A DNA stretch of 64,000 nt from Bradyrhizobium sp. ISRA464 (GCF_029910095.1 NZ_CP094526.1:3472001-3536000); one strand, 5' to 3'. Counted from the stretch's first letter, positions 26,907 to 36,590 are shown. Notes: a model not told the origin generated them from the letters alone. A program made the numbers and translations.

Positions 26907-28502
26907 ATGGCAATCACAATCAATCCCGTGCTGCCGGTGCTCGCGCCCCAGGCGGGGAGCATTGCGCCGGATCTCACCCTGCAGGCGGGCAGTGTGGTCA
27001 ACGCGGAGGTGTTGAAGATACTGTCCGCCGATCTGGTGCGGATTGCGATCGCGAGTCTCGCGATCGACGTCCAGACCGAAGTCCCGTTGCAGCAGGGCCA
27101 GAACCTGCAGCTTGCGGTCTTGAACACCCAGGATGGCGTCCGCCTGCAACTGGTGGGGTCGGGTGGGGGCGCGACCGGCACACCGGGCGATGCGGTGAAA
27201 CTGTCGCCAGCGGCGATGGCCGGCGTCGGCGACGCTTCCCCTGTGAATACGACCGCGTCGCAGCCTGTGCTGACGCCGCTCGAGCGTGTTGCCGTCACCG
27301 CAGCCATGCAGAGCGCCGCAACCGCACAGGGCAGCCAGGGGCCGCTGTTTGCCAATCTTGCCGCGATCGCGTCGGCCAATTTGCCGCCGAAGCTGCAGGC
27401 CGCCGTCGCACAGGTGTTGGCACAGCAGACCAACCTTGACGACAATCTCAGCGGCGATGCCGTCAAGGCCGCATTCCAGAAATCCGGCGTGCTGTTCGAG
27501 GCCTCGCTGGCCTCGCGCGCTGCGCCGCCGGCCGGCACCGTGCCTGACCTGAAGGCCGCGCTGATCGTGCTGCGCCAGACGCTGCAGTCGTCGCTCGGGA
27601 CTGCCGATGCTGCCCGCCCCGCATCCGCGCCGTTGCCTCAGGAGGCGCCGCTGCCGAACCTCGGCGCAGCACCGGGCCTTGCGCCACCGGCCATGCCCGA
27701 TCTCGAGGTCATCGAGATCCTGCTGCCGCAGGCGCGCGTGCCGGTCGCGGAGGATCTCACGTCTGGCGGCGCGAGCCTTGTCGGCGCGCTGGCCGATGCG
27801 CTCGACGGCGGACCGTCGCCGGGCGGCGCGCTCAACCTGCTTCAGGAAGCCTTGCACGAACTTGACGGCCCAGTGCGGCACGGCGCCGGACCGCAGGACA
27901 TGCCGACCGGCGACGTTGCGCGCACCAACACGCCGCCGCCGCCGTTTCGCGGCGCGCTTCCGGTCGCGCAGGCCATGGCAGAGCCGTCGATCGCGCCGGA
28001 TGCGCCGCTGTCGACCGTCGCGCATCGCCTCATGGAAAACACCGATGCCGCGCTGGCGCGGCAGACACTGCTGCAGGTCGCCTCGCTGCCGGATGGGGGC
28101 GACGCCCTGCGCCCGCAGATCGACGCGATGACGCCACGCTGGAATTTCGAGATCCCGTTCCTTACCGCTCAGGGCACGGCGATGGCGCAATTCGAGATTT
28201 CCCGTGACGGCGGCGGCGAGGCCATTGAGGCGACCAAGCGGGCCTGGCGGGCGCGCTTCACACTCGACATCGAGCCGGCGGGTCCGGTGCACGCGCTGGT
28301 CTCGCTGAGCGGCGACACCACATCGGTGCGGATGTGGGCAGAGCGGCCGCTAACCGCCGCACAGTTGCGCGATGGCGCCACCGAGTTGAGCCAGGCACTC
28401 GCCAGAGCCGAGCTCACGCCCGGCGAGATCGAGATCCGCGACGGCGCGCCGCCGCAAGCAACGCCCGCGCGCGCCGGGCATTTCCTGGACCGCGCGCTAT
28501 GA
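26907..28502 (+). CDS. FliK-like flagellar hook-length control protein (putative)
   Basis: The product has 531 residues. The middle is Ala/Pro-rich and of low complexity. The C-terminal part (about residues 410-510: PRWNFEIPFLTAQG, FEISRDGG, FTLDIEPAGPVHALVSLSGD, VRMWAERP) matches the globular FliK C-terminal (Flg_hook) fold. FliK measures hook length and switches FlhB specificity. Its overlapping downstream neighbour is a FlhB C-terminal-domain protein, which supports a shared role. No other flagellar genes are nearby, so a different secretion-related role is possible. Confidence 0.72.
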   Translation: MAITINPVLPVLAPQAGSIAPDLTLQAGSVVNAEVLKILSADLVRIAIASLAIDVQTEVPLQQGQNLQLAVLNTQDGVRLQLVGSGGGATGTPGDAVKLSPAAMAGVGDASPVNTTASQPVLTPLERVAVTAAMQSAATAQGSQGPLFANLAAIASANLPPKLQAAVAQVLAQQTNLDDNLSGDAVKAAFQKSGVLFEASLASRAAPPAGTVPDLKAALIVLRQTLQSSLGTADAARPASAPLPQEAPLPNLGAAPGLAPPAMPDLEVIEILLPQARVPVAEDLTSGGASLVGALADALDGGPSPGGALNLLQEALHELDGPVRHGAGPQDMPTGDVARTNTPPPPFRGALPVAQAMAEPSIAPDAPLSTVAHRLMENTDAALARQTLLQVASLPDGGDALRPQIDAMTPRWNFEIPFLTAQGTAMAQFEISRDGGGEAIEATKRAWRARFTLDIEPAGPVHALVSLSGDTTSVRMWAERPLTAAQLRDGATELSQALARAELTPGEIEIRDGAPPQATPARAGHFLDRAL

Positions 28503-28762
28503 GCGAGACCAAGTCCCAGCTCGCGGTCGCCCTGCATTACGATCGCTCCGGCGCGCCCCGCGTCGTCGCCAAGGGCAAAGGCGCGATCGGCGCCAGGATC
28601 ATCGAGGTCGCCAAGGCCCACGACATCCCGATCGAGGAGAACGAGGTGCTCGCCGGCGCGCTCTCCAATGTCGAGCTCGGCGATGAAATCCCGGAGGAAC
28701 TCTACAAGGCGGTCGCCGAGGTCCTGATCTTCGTGCTGCGCCTGTCGGGCCGGGTGCGCTAG
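28499..28762 (+). CDS. Stand-alone FlhB cytoplasmic-domain protein (FlhX/FhlB-like)
   Basis: This 87-residue protein starts inside the end of the FliK-like gene (ATGA overlap). VALHYDRSGAPRVVAKGKG, IIEVAKAHDIPIEENEVLAG and IPEELYKAVAEVLIFVLRL align with the C-terminal domain of FlhB/YscU export switches after their autocleavage site. The NPTH cleavage motif and the membrane domain are absent. Such proteins can partly replace FlhB-CC in other bacteria. Coupling to a FliK-like gene suggests they interact. Confidence 0.87.
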   Translation: MSETKSQLAVALHYDRSGAPRVVAKGKGAIGARIIEVAKAHDIPIEENEVLAGALSNVELGDEIPEELYKAVAEVLIFVLRLSGRVR

Positions 28763-28899
28763 CAAGAGTGTTGTCGAGCGAAGTGAGGAACCTGGTTCGC
28801 GTGACGGCGGCGCGTCAAGGGGAGAGCCTTGTTGCCATCCTTTCACCACGATGGCATCAACCATCGTTGTCTGCCTCAAGAACCGGTCCAGGACCTGCC

Positions 28900-29712
28900 G
28901 TGATCAATCGCCGCCATGCGCTCGGTTTGTTCGCCACAGCGAGCATTTTGCCGTCTCGCAGCTTCGCCAACGTGTCCTACCAGCGCAGCGAGTTTCGTGA
29001 GGATCTCGCACGGCGGTTCTTCGATCTCGGTACCGAAGGCACCTTCGTCGGCTACAAGGTCGACGACTACCTGATCATCGCGAGCGACAAGGTTCGCTCG
29101 GGTGAAGGCAAGCTGCCGGCCTCGACCTTCAAGATCCCGAACTCGCTGATCGCGCTCGAGACCGGCGTGGTGCAGGACCCCGACAAGGACGTGTTCAAGT
29201 GGGACGGCGTGACGCGCAGCATCGAAGCCTGGAACAGGGATCACACGCTGCGTTCGGCGATCGCGGTGTCGGCATTCCCGGTCTATCAGGAGATCGCGCG
29301 CCGGATCGGCGAGGAGCGGATGAAGACGTATGTCGAGATGCTCGACTACGGCAATCGCGACATCAGCGGCGGCATCGACCAGTTCTGGGTGTCGGGAAAT
29401 TTGCGGATCGATCCGATCCAGCAGGTCGACTTCCTCGACCGGCTGCGCCGCGGCGTGCTGCCGGTGTCGAAGCGCAGCCAGGAGCTGGTGCGCGACATCC
29501 TGCCGGTGACCAGGGTCGGCGACGCCGTCATCCGCGCCAAGACCGGCTTGACCGACAAGGCGCACGGCTCGCTCGGCTGGCTGGTCGGTTGGGTCGAGAA
29601 GGGCGACATGGTGACCGTGTTCGCGATGAACATGGACTGCAAGACGCAGGCGCAAATCGACGCGCGGATGTCGGTGACGCAGCAATGCCTCACCGATATC
29701 GTCGCGATCTGA
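28900..29712 (+). CDS. Class D (OXA-type) beta-lactamase
   Basis: I start at GTG 28900 (VINRRHALGLFATASILPSR) because it gives a signal peptide with an RR pair and AGGA upstream; a TTG at 28768 is less likely. The 270-residue protein has the acylation motif Ser75-Thr-Phe-Lys78, Tyr150-Gly-Asn (YGN), and Lys214-Thr-Gly. The second motif reads Ser124-Ala-Phe instead of Ser-x-Val. WNRDHTLRSAI and FPVYQEIARRIG are OXA-like. It should act in the periplasm and hydrolyse penicillins or oxacillin-type substrates. It could instead be a non-hydrolytic penicillin-binding homologue because of the Phe. Confidence 0.9.
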   Translation: MINRRHALGLFATASILPSRSFANVSYQRSEFREDLARRFFDLGTEGTFVGYKVDDYLIIASDKVRSGEGKLPASTFKIPNSLIALETGVVQDPDKDVFKWDGVTRSIEAWNRDHTLRSAIAVSAFPVYQEIARRIGEERMKTYVEMLDYGNRDISGGIDQFWVSGNLRIDPIQQVDFLDRLRRGVLPVSKRSQELVRDILPVTRVGDAVIRAKTGLTDKAHGSLGWLVGWVEKGDMVTVFAMNMDCKTQAQIDARMSVTQQCLTDIVAI

Positions 29713-29866
29713 CGGGCTGACCTGCCATCATGTTCGCGATGGCGGAGGAGACCGTGCCACCAGGCAAGCAAGACCCGTTCAAAGGCCCGCGAGAGAGGGG
29801 TGGTAGCGGGGACGTGATGACGTTCCGAACAACGTCATCACGTTCCGAAGTGCGTAGGGCTTGGCG

Positions 29867-30358
29867 CTAGCGCCGCGTGAGCGAGAGCGAAACCGCTCTC
29901 ACATTGCTGCTCGGGTCCGGTCGGATCGATACGGATTGCCGACCGCCGCGCGTCGTCAGCGACAAATTGGCGGAGAAATTGTTGCCGCGCGCGGCGGCTT
30001 CGACGTGATCGCCGATCGCTCGTCCGGAAATCGTTCCGGATGCATTGCGGCTCGCTTCCGTCCATGCACCGGAGATGGCGCCACCGCGATATTCAACATT
30101 GCTGGCCAGATCGAAATTGTAGCTCGGGCTCGCACATCTGAGCGACAGGCTGAGCTCGGCGCCGGTCCCGGCGACATCGTATCTCGCCCGGCAGCGCAGC
30201 CGTTCCTGCATTCCGTCCGACGTGGTCAGGGTGCCGCCGCCTGACCATGAGCCGGCCATGGCGAGGAAAGGCGAGGCGGGCGCGGCCTGCAAAGGCGGAG
30301 CGAACAGGCCGAGCGACAGCAGCACGAGGCTGCTCCTCGCGAGTGTGGATCGAGACAT
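29867..30358 (-). CDS. Secreted hypothetical protein
   Basis: The ATG at 30358 follows GAGGAGG and gives 163 residues with a signal peptide (MSRSTLARSSLVLLSLGLFA...QAAP). The mature part has FLAMAGSWSGGGTLTTSDG, RCRARYDVAG and alternating beta strands ending SLSLTRR, suggesting a small beta-barrel or lipocalin-like fold. The two Cys pairs may be oxidised. Similar proteins are common in Bradyrhizobium, but I know no function. Confidence 0.8.
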   Translation of the reverse strand: MSRSTLARSSLVLLSLGLFAPPLQAAPASPFLAMAGSWSGGGTLTTSDGMQERLRCRARYDVAGTGAELSLSLRCASPSYNFDLASNVEYRGGAISGAWTEASRNASGTISGRAIGDHVEAAARGNNFSANLSLTTRGGRQSVSIRPDPSSNVRAVSLSLTRR

Positions 30359-30478
30359 CTTGGCCTCCTCTAGCGGTTGATGCCCATCAACGCAGCAGGG
30401 TTCCAAAGGTTCTTGCCACGCACATGCATGAAGCTGGCCGGTTCCACGACCCACGATGAAGCGAACTGCGTCGGCCCA

Positions 30479-31882
30479 CTAGTGCCGGATCGCCCGCTGC
30501 AGCGCCGACATCACCTTCGGATCGCGGCATTGCGCGACGTTGAAGCGCATGAAGCCGGCGGCCGATTGCGAGGCGCTGAATACATTGCCCGGCGCGAGCA
30601 CGACGTTGTCGGCCAGCGCCGCGCGCGCCACGTCGGCTGAGTCGCAGCCTGCGGGCAGGCGGCACCAGAGATAGAAGCCGCCGCGCGGCATCAGCCATGG
30701 CGCAATGCCAAGGCGCTGCAGTCTGTCGCCGACGTCGCGGCGGGCGCGCGCCAGGCGTCGCCGCAGCTCCTCGACATGCTTGCGATAGAAGCCGCTGGCG
30801 AGCACGCTCGCGATGATCTCGGTTGCCACCGCGCTCGGGCCGCCGAACCCGGTGGCGACCTGGAGGTCGACGAGGTCCTCGATCCAGTCCGGCCGCGCGG
30901 CAATGTAGCCGCAGCGCACCGAGGCCGACAGCGTCTTGGAGAAACTTCCGATCCGGATCACGCGGTTGAGCCCGTCGAGCGCGGCCAGCCGCGCCGAGGG
31001 TTCGGGCTCGAAATCGGCGAAGATGTCGTCCTCGACGATCGTCAGGTCGTATGTCGCGGCGGCGTTCAACAGCCGATGCGCGGTCTGCGGCGACAGCGTC
31101 GCGCCGGTCGGATTATGCAGCGCCGAATTGGTGACGTAGAGCCGCGGCCGCTCGGCCTCCAGCACGGCCTCGAAGCGCGCGACATCGGGGCCCGAAGCGG
31201 TGTAGGGCACGCTGACGATCTTCACCTGATGCGCGCGGAGCAGGGCACGGAAATTGAAGTAGCAGGGATCGTCGACCAGCACGGTGTCGCCCGGGCGCAG
31301 CAGGAAGCGGCAGACCAAATCGATCGCCTGCGTGCCGGAGGCGGTCAGCAGCAATTGCTCGGGCGGCAGCTCCAGTCCTTCGTCGGCGAAGCGCGCCATC
31401 AGGATCCGGCGCAGCGTGAGCGAGCCGCGCGTGGCGCCATAGTCCGAGAGTGCGGCGTCTTCGGCCCGCGCCAGGCCGCGCAAGGCGCGGCGCAGCGCCT
31501 CGGTCGGCATCCAGTGGGCCGGCAGCCAGCCGCAGCCCGGCTTCAGCGTGGCGCCATCGGTATCGAGCGACTGCCGCGACACCCAGAACGGATCGACGGC
31601 GCGGTCGCGCTGCGGCTGGTCCTTGGCCAGCGCCAGCGGCGGCAGCGCGGTGGCCGAGACGTAGAAGCCGGAGCCGGGCCTGGCCCGGATCAGGCCCTCG
31701 GCCACCAGCCGGTCATAGGCTTCGACCACGGTGGAGGGCGAGACGCCCATGCTCGCCGCGAAGCTTCTGATCGAGGGCAGCCGGTCGTCGGCGACCAGCG
31801 TGCGGCTTGCCACCCTGGCGCGGATCGCGTTCATCACGTCGGCGGTCCGCGTGGTCTTGCTGTGCTCGGAGGGCTGCTGCAA
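30479..31882 (-). CDS. MocR/PdxR-type GntR regulator with aminotransferase domain
   Basis: This 467-residue protein has an N-terminal GntR winged helix (LPSIRSFAASMGVSPSTVVE, residues about 35-70). A class I aminotransferase fold follows, with the PLP lysine at Lys316 (GSFSKTLSASVRCGYIA). The start appears to be TTG at 31882, because the ATG at 31834 would cut the first helix. MocR proteins regulate genes in response to PLP or amino compounds. It is divergent from an EamA exporter, which is its likely target. Confidence 0.92.
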   Translation of the reverse strand: MQQPSEHSKTTRTADVMNAIRARVASRTLVADDRLPSIRSFAASMGVSPSTVVEAYDRLVAEGLIRARPGSGFYVSATALPPLALAKDQPQRDRAVDPFWVSRQSLDTDGATLKPGCGWLPAHWMPTEALRRALRGLARAEDAALSDYGATRGSLTLRRILMARFADEGLELPPEQLLLTASGTQAIDLVCRFLLRPGDTVLVDDPCYFNFRALLRAHQVKIVSVPYTASGPDVARFEAVLEAERPRLYVTNSALHNPTGATLSPQTAHRLLNAAATYDLTIVEDDIFADFEPEPSARLAALDGLNRVIRIGSFSKTLSASVRCGYIAARPDWIEDLVDLQVATGFGGPSAVATEIIASVLASGFYRKHVEELRRRLARARRDVGDRLQRLGIAPWLMPRGGFYLWCRLPAGCDSADVARAALADNVVLAPGNVFSASQSAAGFMRFNVAQCRDPKVMSALQRAIRH

Positions 31883-32020
31883 GTGTATGCCTACCTTCGC
31901 CCATACAGTTCGGCAATATTGTACTGATCCGTAGCTGCCTTGGCCAGCCCGAAGCGGCTATTCTCGCTGCAAAGAGCAGGATGAGATTCGGTTGAATGAA
32001 TCTGGCGGCAGGCTCGCTGC

Positions 32021-32151
32021 ACCTCTCCCGCTTGCGGGGGAGGTCGCATCGCATCGAAGATGCGGTGCGGGTGGGGGCTCTTTCCATTACCAAGAACCTT
32101 CGTCGTGGAGATACCCCCACCCCAACCCTCCCCCGCAAGCGGGAGAGGGGG
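32021..32151. repeat. Palindromic repeat, CTCTCCCGCTTGCGGGGGAGG type (copy 1)
   Basis: CCTCTCCCGCTTGCGGGGGAGG at the left pairs with CCTCCCCCGCAAGCGGGAGAGG at the right across a spacer of about 90 bases that also carries GCGGTGCGGGTGGGGG / CCCCCACCCC pairing. A related copy is at 55652-55799. It fills most of the 320-base gap between the MocR and EamA genes. Confidence 0.75.
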
Positions 32152-32203
32152 CCAGCGTGCTCGCGGTCCGACCATGTCTCTCCACGCGCAAAAGCGAGGT
32201 ACG

Positions 32204-33100
32204 ATGACCGATTCGAGAGTGGCGTCGGGCGAGGCGATCAGCAGGGCATCGCTCGACGGCTGGGGCAGCGGCCTGCTGGGCGTGGTCATCTTCAGCGGCT
32301 CGCTGCCGGCGACGCGAGTTGCGGTCGCAGGCTTTTCACCGCTGTTCCTGACCGCGGCGCGCGCCCTGATCGCGGCGGTGCTGGGGGCTGCGCTGCTGGC
32401 GGTGTTGCGGCAGCCGTGGCCGAAGCGCCAGGACCTGGTGTCGCTGACGATCACCGCGCTCGGCGTCGTGCTCGGCTTTCCGCTGCTGACGGCGCTCGCG
32501 CTTCAGCACATCACCTCGGCGCATTCGATCGTCTTCATCGGCCTGCTGCCGCTCTCGACCGCGATCTTCGGCGTGCTGCGCGGCGGCGAGCGGCCGAAGC
32601 CGCTGTTCTGGCTGTTCTCCTGCCTCGGCAGCGCCACGGTCGCGGCGTTCGCGATCTCGAACGGCGGAGCGGCCTCGCTGACCGGCGATCTCCTGATGGT
32701 TGCCGCGATCATCGTCTGCGGTCTCGGTTACGCCGAAGGCGCAACGCTGTCGCGCCGGCTCGGCGGCTGGCAGGTGATCTCGTGGGCACTGGTGCTGTCC
32801 GCGCCGCCGGTGCTCGCGCTGACGATCGCCACGCTGCCGGCGAGCTGGGACGGGATCGGCGTCCCGGCCTGGCTCGGGCTCGCCTATGTCTCGATCTTCA
32901 GCATGCTGGTCGGCTTCGTATTCTGGTATCGCGGGCTCGCGCTCGGCGGCATCGCCAGCGTCGGCCAGTTGCAGCTGCTGCAGCCCTTCTTCGGCCTCGC
33001 GCTGGCCGGCTTGCTGCTGCACGAGCAGGTGCCGTGGACCATGATCGCGGCGACCGCGCTCGTCGTCGCCTGCGTCGTCTTCGCGCGCCGGTTCGCCTGA
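32204..33100 (+). CDS. EamA/DMT family exporter
   Basis: The ATG at 32204 gives 298 residues with about ten membrane helices in two EamA halves. GFSPLFLTAARALIAAVLGA, HITSAHSIVFIGLLPLSTAI and LQLLQPFFGLALAGLLLHE are typical of the family. It likely exports a metabolite such as an amino acid in the inner membrane. The neighbouring MocR regulator suggests induction by an amino or PLP-linked compound. Confidence 0.9.
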   Translation: MTDSRVASGEAISRASLDGWGSGLLGVVIFSGSLPATRVAVAGFSPLFLTAARALIAAVLGAALLAVLRQPWPKRQDLVSLTITALGVVLGFPLLTALALQHITSAHSIVFIGLLPLSTAIFGVLRGGERPKPLFWLFSCLGSATVAAFAISNGGAASLTGDLLMVAAIIVCGLGYAEGATLSRRLGGWQVISWALVLSAPPVLALTIATLPASWDGIGVPAWLGLAYVSIFSMLVGFVFWYRGLALGGIASVGQLQLLQPFFGLALAGLLLHEQVPWTMIAATALVVACVVFARRFA

Positions 33101-33114
33101 CAGCAGTGCTTAAT

Positions 33115-33240
33115 CCTCACGGTAAGGAGCGCGGAGCGCGCGTCTCTGGACGATGCTGCGCATCGCCAGGCGAACCATGAGGCCATGCACGGGCCTACAT
33201 CCTTCGAGACGCCGCTTCGCGGCTCCTCAGGATAAGGGGA
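33115..33240. repeat. Palindromic repeat, ATCCTTCGAGACG type (copy 1)
   Basis: The block contains CCTCACGGTAAGGAGCGC, GCGCGTCTC, AACCATGAGGCC and CATCCTTCGAGACGCCGCTTCGCGGCTCCTCAGGATAA as self-complementary units (each named part is 20 bases or fewer in the paired section). A second copy is at 53872-53980. It separates convergent genes. Confidence 0.7.
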
Positions 33241-33255
33241 TCATGCTCGGCTCTG

Positions 33256-34257
33256 TCAGCCCAGCCCAAACAGCGTGCGCAGGAAGTCGCTCACCGCCTT
33301 GCGCGCCTCGATCGCGGTGGTCGGATTGCCGCCGACATGCGGGCCGAGCTCGACGCAGGCGTCCTTGTAGCTGAACGGCGCCTGCGTCGCCGCGTTCATC
33401 AGCACGCCGCCTTCGCCTTCCTTGATGGTGCAGTGGCGCACGGTCTGCGAGGCGGTTGCTTCCACCACGGTGTTGTTGCCGATCAGGCCGGAATCGAAGC
33501 CGTGCGCGGAATCCGGATACTCGGTCAGCACCACGTCGCGCTTGGCTTCCTTGAGGCGCGCGACATAGGCCTTGCAGCTCGCGACGGGATTATAGTCGTC
33601 CGGCGTGCCGTGGAAGATCCGGATCGGGCGCGCCGCGACCTCGGTGTCGGTTGCGTAGCTCGTCGAGCAATCCGGATAGAACGGAATATAGGCCGCGAAC
33701 TGCACGCCGGACTTGTTCCAGAGCTTCTTGAAGCGGTCGAGGCTCGCATAGAGCGCCGCCTGTCCGCCGCGCGAAAATCCCATCAGCGCGATTCTGTCGG
33801 GATCGACCCGCGGATGCTTCGCCAGGATCTCCAGCGAACGGTAGATGTCGACGATCAGATTGAGCCGGCCGAGCAGTGCCTGGTTCGGCCCGGTCGCAGT
33901 CAGGCCGCGGCCGGAGAAGCCGTCGATCACGAAGGTCGAGATTCCCATGCCGTTGAACTGGCGCACCCAGGCGTCCATCCCGCTGCCGACGCCGCTCGAG
34001 CCGTGCATCAGCACCACCACCGGCAGCCGGCCGGCGCCTTGCGCGATCCGCAATTCGCCGCCGACCGTGACGTGCTTGCCGTTGCTGTCGCCGGTCAGGA
34101 ATTGCCGGTCGGAGATGGTGAGCGAGGGGATGGCGTAGATCTCGGTGCGGGCGGCGATCTCCTTCGGGATCTGTTGCGCGCTGGTCTCGATGCAGGTGAA
34201 CAGGACGGCGCAGCAAAGGAGGATGGCGGTCGCGGCCAGGCGCCAGTCTGTCAGCAT
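33256..34257 (-). CDS. Secreted dienelactone hydrolase-like alpha/beta hydrolase
   Basis: ATG 34257 gives 333 residues with a signal peptide (MLTDWRLAATAILLCCAVLF...ETSAQQ). HGSSGVGSGMDAWVRQF and the nucleophile elbow GFSRGGQAALYAS (Ser) place it in the DLH-like branch. A catalytic Asp lies in IFHGTPDDYNP and a His in YPDSAHGFDSG. It is exported. Its ester or lactone substrate is unknown. Confidence 0.88.
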   Translation of the reverse strand: MLTDWRLAATAILLCCAVLFTCIETSAQQIPKEIAARTEIYAIPSLTISDRQFLTGDSNGKHVTVGGELRIAQGAGRLPVVVLMHGSSGVGSGMDAWVRQFNGMGISTFVIDGFSGRGLTATGPNQALLGRLNLIVDIYRSLEILAKHPRVDPDRIALMGFSRGGQAALYASLDRFKKLWNKSGVQFAAYIPFYPDCSTSYATDTEVAARPIRIFHGTPDDYNPVASCKAYVARLKEAKRDVVLTEYPDSAHGFDSGLIGNNTVVEATASQTVRHCTIKEGEGGVLMNAATQAPFSYKDACVELGPHVGGNPTTAIEARKAVSDFLRTLFGLG

Positions 34258-34453
34258 CGGCTCACCCAAGGGTTTCGCAAATGGCGGCAACTAGACCAAT
34301 CGCAGGGCAGGCTGTCAATTTGCCGGGTCGAATACGAGGCCTTGCCAAGCTGACGACCGGCCGACAGCGTCGGGATTTCAAGGTTGCGCCGTCATGGCCC
34401 AGCCCAAGGCTAGCCCAAGGCCGGGCATGACGAAGCGAGGAACGGATTGCGCG

Positions 34454-34864
34454 CTAAGCCGGCTCCTGTGCTTTCCCGATCCGCCCGAGATGGGTGAAGC
34501 CGAAGCCCCTGGAATATTTCAGCCCGTAGCCGAGCGCGCGGTCGATCCCGATATGGGCGAGCCAGATCATCGCGATCGAGAGCACCAGCGGCTCGGCGCT
34601 GGCGAAGCCGAGCGTCATCAGCGCCACCGGCGCCAGATAGGCATGGGCGGCATTGTAGACGAGGGCGCCGATCCGGGGGCCGGCGAGGTAGGCGGCAAAG
34701 CTTAGGTCCGGCACCAGGAAGAGCAGGATATAGACCAGCCACGACCCCTCCCATTGCGCATAGAGCACGGTCATGCCCAGGAACAGCACCAGGCCCTCCA
34801 GCCGGAGCAGGGTACGCACCCCGCCGGTCGGTGCGCCGGTCTCGGCCACGGTCGTTTCGGTCAT
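34454..34864 (-). CDS. DUF4260 family membrane protein
   Basis: The ATG at 34864 has GGGGAG at a proper distance, giving 136 residues; an ATG at 34870 is also in frame. Four hydrophobic helices are visible. RLEGLVLFLGMTVLYAQ, PDLSFAAYLAGPRIGALVYN and WLAHIGIDRALGYGLKY are DUF4260 hallmarks. The function is unknown. Confidence 0.9.
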   Translation of the reverse strand: MTETTVAETGAPTGGVRTLLRLEGLVLFLGMTVLYAQWEGSWLVYILLFLVPDLSFAAYLAGPRIGALVYNAAHAYLAPVALMTLGFASAEPLVLSIAMIWLAHIGIDRALGYGLKYSRGFGFTHLGRIGKAQEPA

Positions 34865-35051
34865 TGCCATCTCCCCAGATATCGGAAAATCCTACCGTTT
34901 TTGCGCCCCAACCCGCCCACAAGGCGGTTTCCGGTTACGAAAACGCCGTGCTAAAGCGTTTTCGGGCGAAGTGGGAACCGGTTCGCATCAAGACAATACG
35001 TCGGCGCCATCCCTCAAACGGTGGTCCAGTAGCTAATACGGGCGGAAGCAG

Positions 35052-36584
35052 ATGAAAGATATCCTCGATACCCTCGAAGAACGGCGCGCGGGCGCCAAGC
35101 TTGGCGGCGGTGAGAAGCGCATCGAGGCGCAGCACGCCCGCGGCAAGCTGACCGCGCGCGAGCGTATCGAGCTTTTGCTGGACAAGGGGTCCTTCGAGGA
35201 ATTCGACATGTTCGTCGAGCACCGCTCGATCGAATTCGGCATGGAGAAGACCAGGATCCCCGGCGACGGCGTCGTCACCGGCTGGGGCACGGTCAACGGC
35301 CGCAAGACCTTCGTCTTCGCCAAGGACTTCACCGTGTTCGGCGGCTCGCTGTCGGAAACCCATGCGCTGAAGATCACCAAGCTGCAAGACATGGCGATGA
35401 AGGCGAGGGCGCCGATCATCGGCCTCTACGACGCCGGCGGCGCGCGCATCCAGGAGGGCGTCGCCGCGCTCGCGGGCTATTCCTACGTGTTCCGCCGCAA
35501 CGTCATCGCCTCGGGCGTGATCCCGCAGATCTCGGTCATCATGGGCCCCTGCGCCGGCGGCGACGTCTATTCGCCCGCGATGACCGACTTCATCTTCATG
35601 GTGAAGAACACGAGCTACATGTTCGTCACCGGTCCGGACGTGGTGAAGACCGTCACCAACGAGGTGGTGACTGCCGAGGAGCTCGGCGGCGCCTCGGTGC
35701 ACGCCACGCGCTCCTCGATCGCCGACGGCGCGTTCGAGAACGATGTCGATGCTCTGTTGCAGATGCGCCGGCTGATCGACTTCCTGCCGTCGAACAACTC
35801 CGACGGCGTGCCGGAATGGCCGAGCTTCGACTCCATCGAGCGGGTCGACGATTCGCTCGACACGCTGATCCCCGACAATCCGAACAAGCCCTACGACATG
35901 AAGGAGCTGATCCTGAAGGTCGTCGACGAGGGCGATTTCTTCGAGATCTCGGAGGCCTTCGCCAAGAACATTGTCACCGGCTTCGGCCGCATCGCGGGGC
36001 GCACCGTCGGCTTCGTCGCCAACCAGCCGATGGTGCTGGCCGGCGTGCTCGACAGCGATGCGTCAAGAAAGGCGGCGCGCTTCGTCCGCTTCTGCGATGC
36101 CTTCAACATCCCGATCGTCACCTTCGTCGACGTGCCGGGCTTCCTGCCGGGCACGAGCCAAGAATATGGCGGCCTGATCAAGCACGGCGCGAAGCTCTTG
36201 TTCGCCTATTCGCAGTGCACGGTGCCGCTCGTCACCATCATCACCCGCAAAGCCTATGGCGGCGCCTTCGACGTCATGGCGTCGAAGGAAATCGGCGCCG
36301 ACATGAACTACGCCTGGCCGACCGCGCAGATCGCCGTGATGGGCGCCAAGGGCGCCGTGGAGATCATCTTCCGTTCCGACATCGGCGATCCCGACAAGAT
36401 CGCGGCGCGAACCAAGGAATACGAAGACCGCTTCCTGTCCCCCTTCATCGCCGCCGAGCGCGGCTACATCGACGACGTCATCATGCCGCATTCGACCCGC
36501 CGCCGGATCGCCCGCGCGCTCGCGATGCTGAAGGACAAGAAGGTGGAAATCCCGGCGAAGAAGCACGACAATTTGCCGTTGTGA
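35052..36584 (+). CDS. pccB: Acyl-CoA (propionyl-CoA) carboxylase beta subunit
   Basis: This 510-residue carboxyltransferase begins [20 protein letters not shown] and contains [20 protein letters not shown]. The acyl-CoA pocket region is [20 protein letters not shown] and [19 protein letters not shown]. The carboxybiotin half has [21 protein letters not shown] and [15 protein letters not shown]. It transfers CO2 from biotin to propionyl-CoA, forming methylmalonyl-CoA. The alpha (biotin) subunit gene is not in the window. Confidence 0.94.
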   Translation: MKDILDTLEERRAGAKLGGGEKRIEAQHARGKLTARERIELLLDKGSFEEFDMFVEHRSIEFGMEKTRIPGDGVVTGWGTVNGRKTFVFAKDFTVFGGSLSETHALKITKLQDMAMKARAPIIGLYDAGGARIQEGVAALAGYSYVFRRNVIASGVIPQISVIMGPCAGGDVYSPAMTDFIFMVKNTSYMFVTGPDVVKTVTNEVVTAEELGGASVHATRSSIADGAFENDVDALLQMRRLIDFLPSNNSDGVPEWPSFDSIERVDDSLDTLIPDNPNKPYDMKELILKVVDEGDFFEISEAFAKNIVTGFGRIAGRTVGFVANQPMVLAGVLDSDASRKAARFVRFCDAFNIPIVTFVDVPGFLPGTSQEYGGLIKHGAKLLFAYSQCTVPLVTIITRKAYGGAFDVMASKEIGADMNYAWPTAQIAVMGAKGAVEIIFRSDIGDPDKIAARTKEYEDRFLSPFIAAERGYIDDVIMPHSTRRRIARALAMLKDKKVEIPAKKHDNLPL

Positions 36585-36590
36585 GCTGTT

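Noticed and set aside
26883..28292. 469-codon minus-strand frame
   Set aside because: It is antisense to the FliK-like gene, and its content is low-complexity Arg/Gln/Gly typical of shadows.
32021..32151. Inverted repeats read as a rho-independent terminator or CRISPR unit
   Set aside because: The arms are too far apart, there is no T-run, and there is no regular spacer series. They fit palindromic intergenic repeats.
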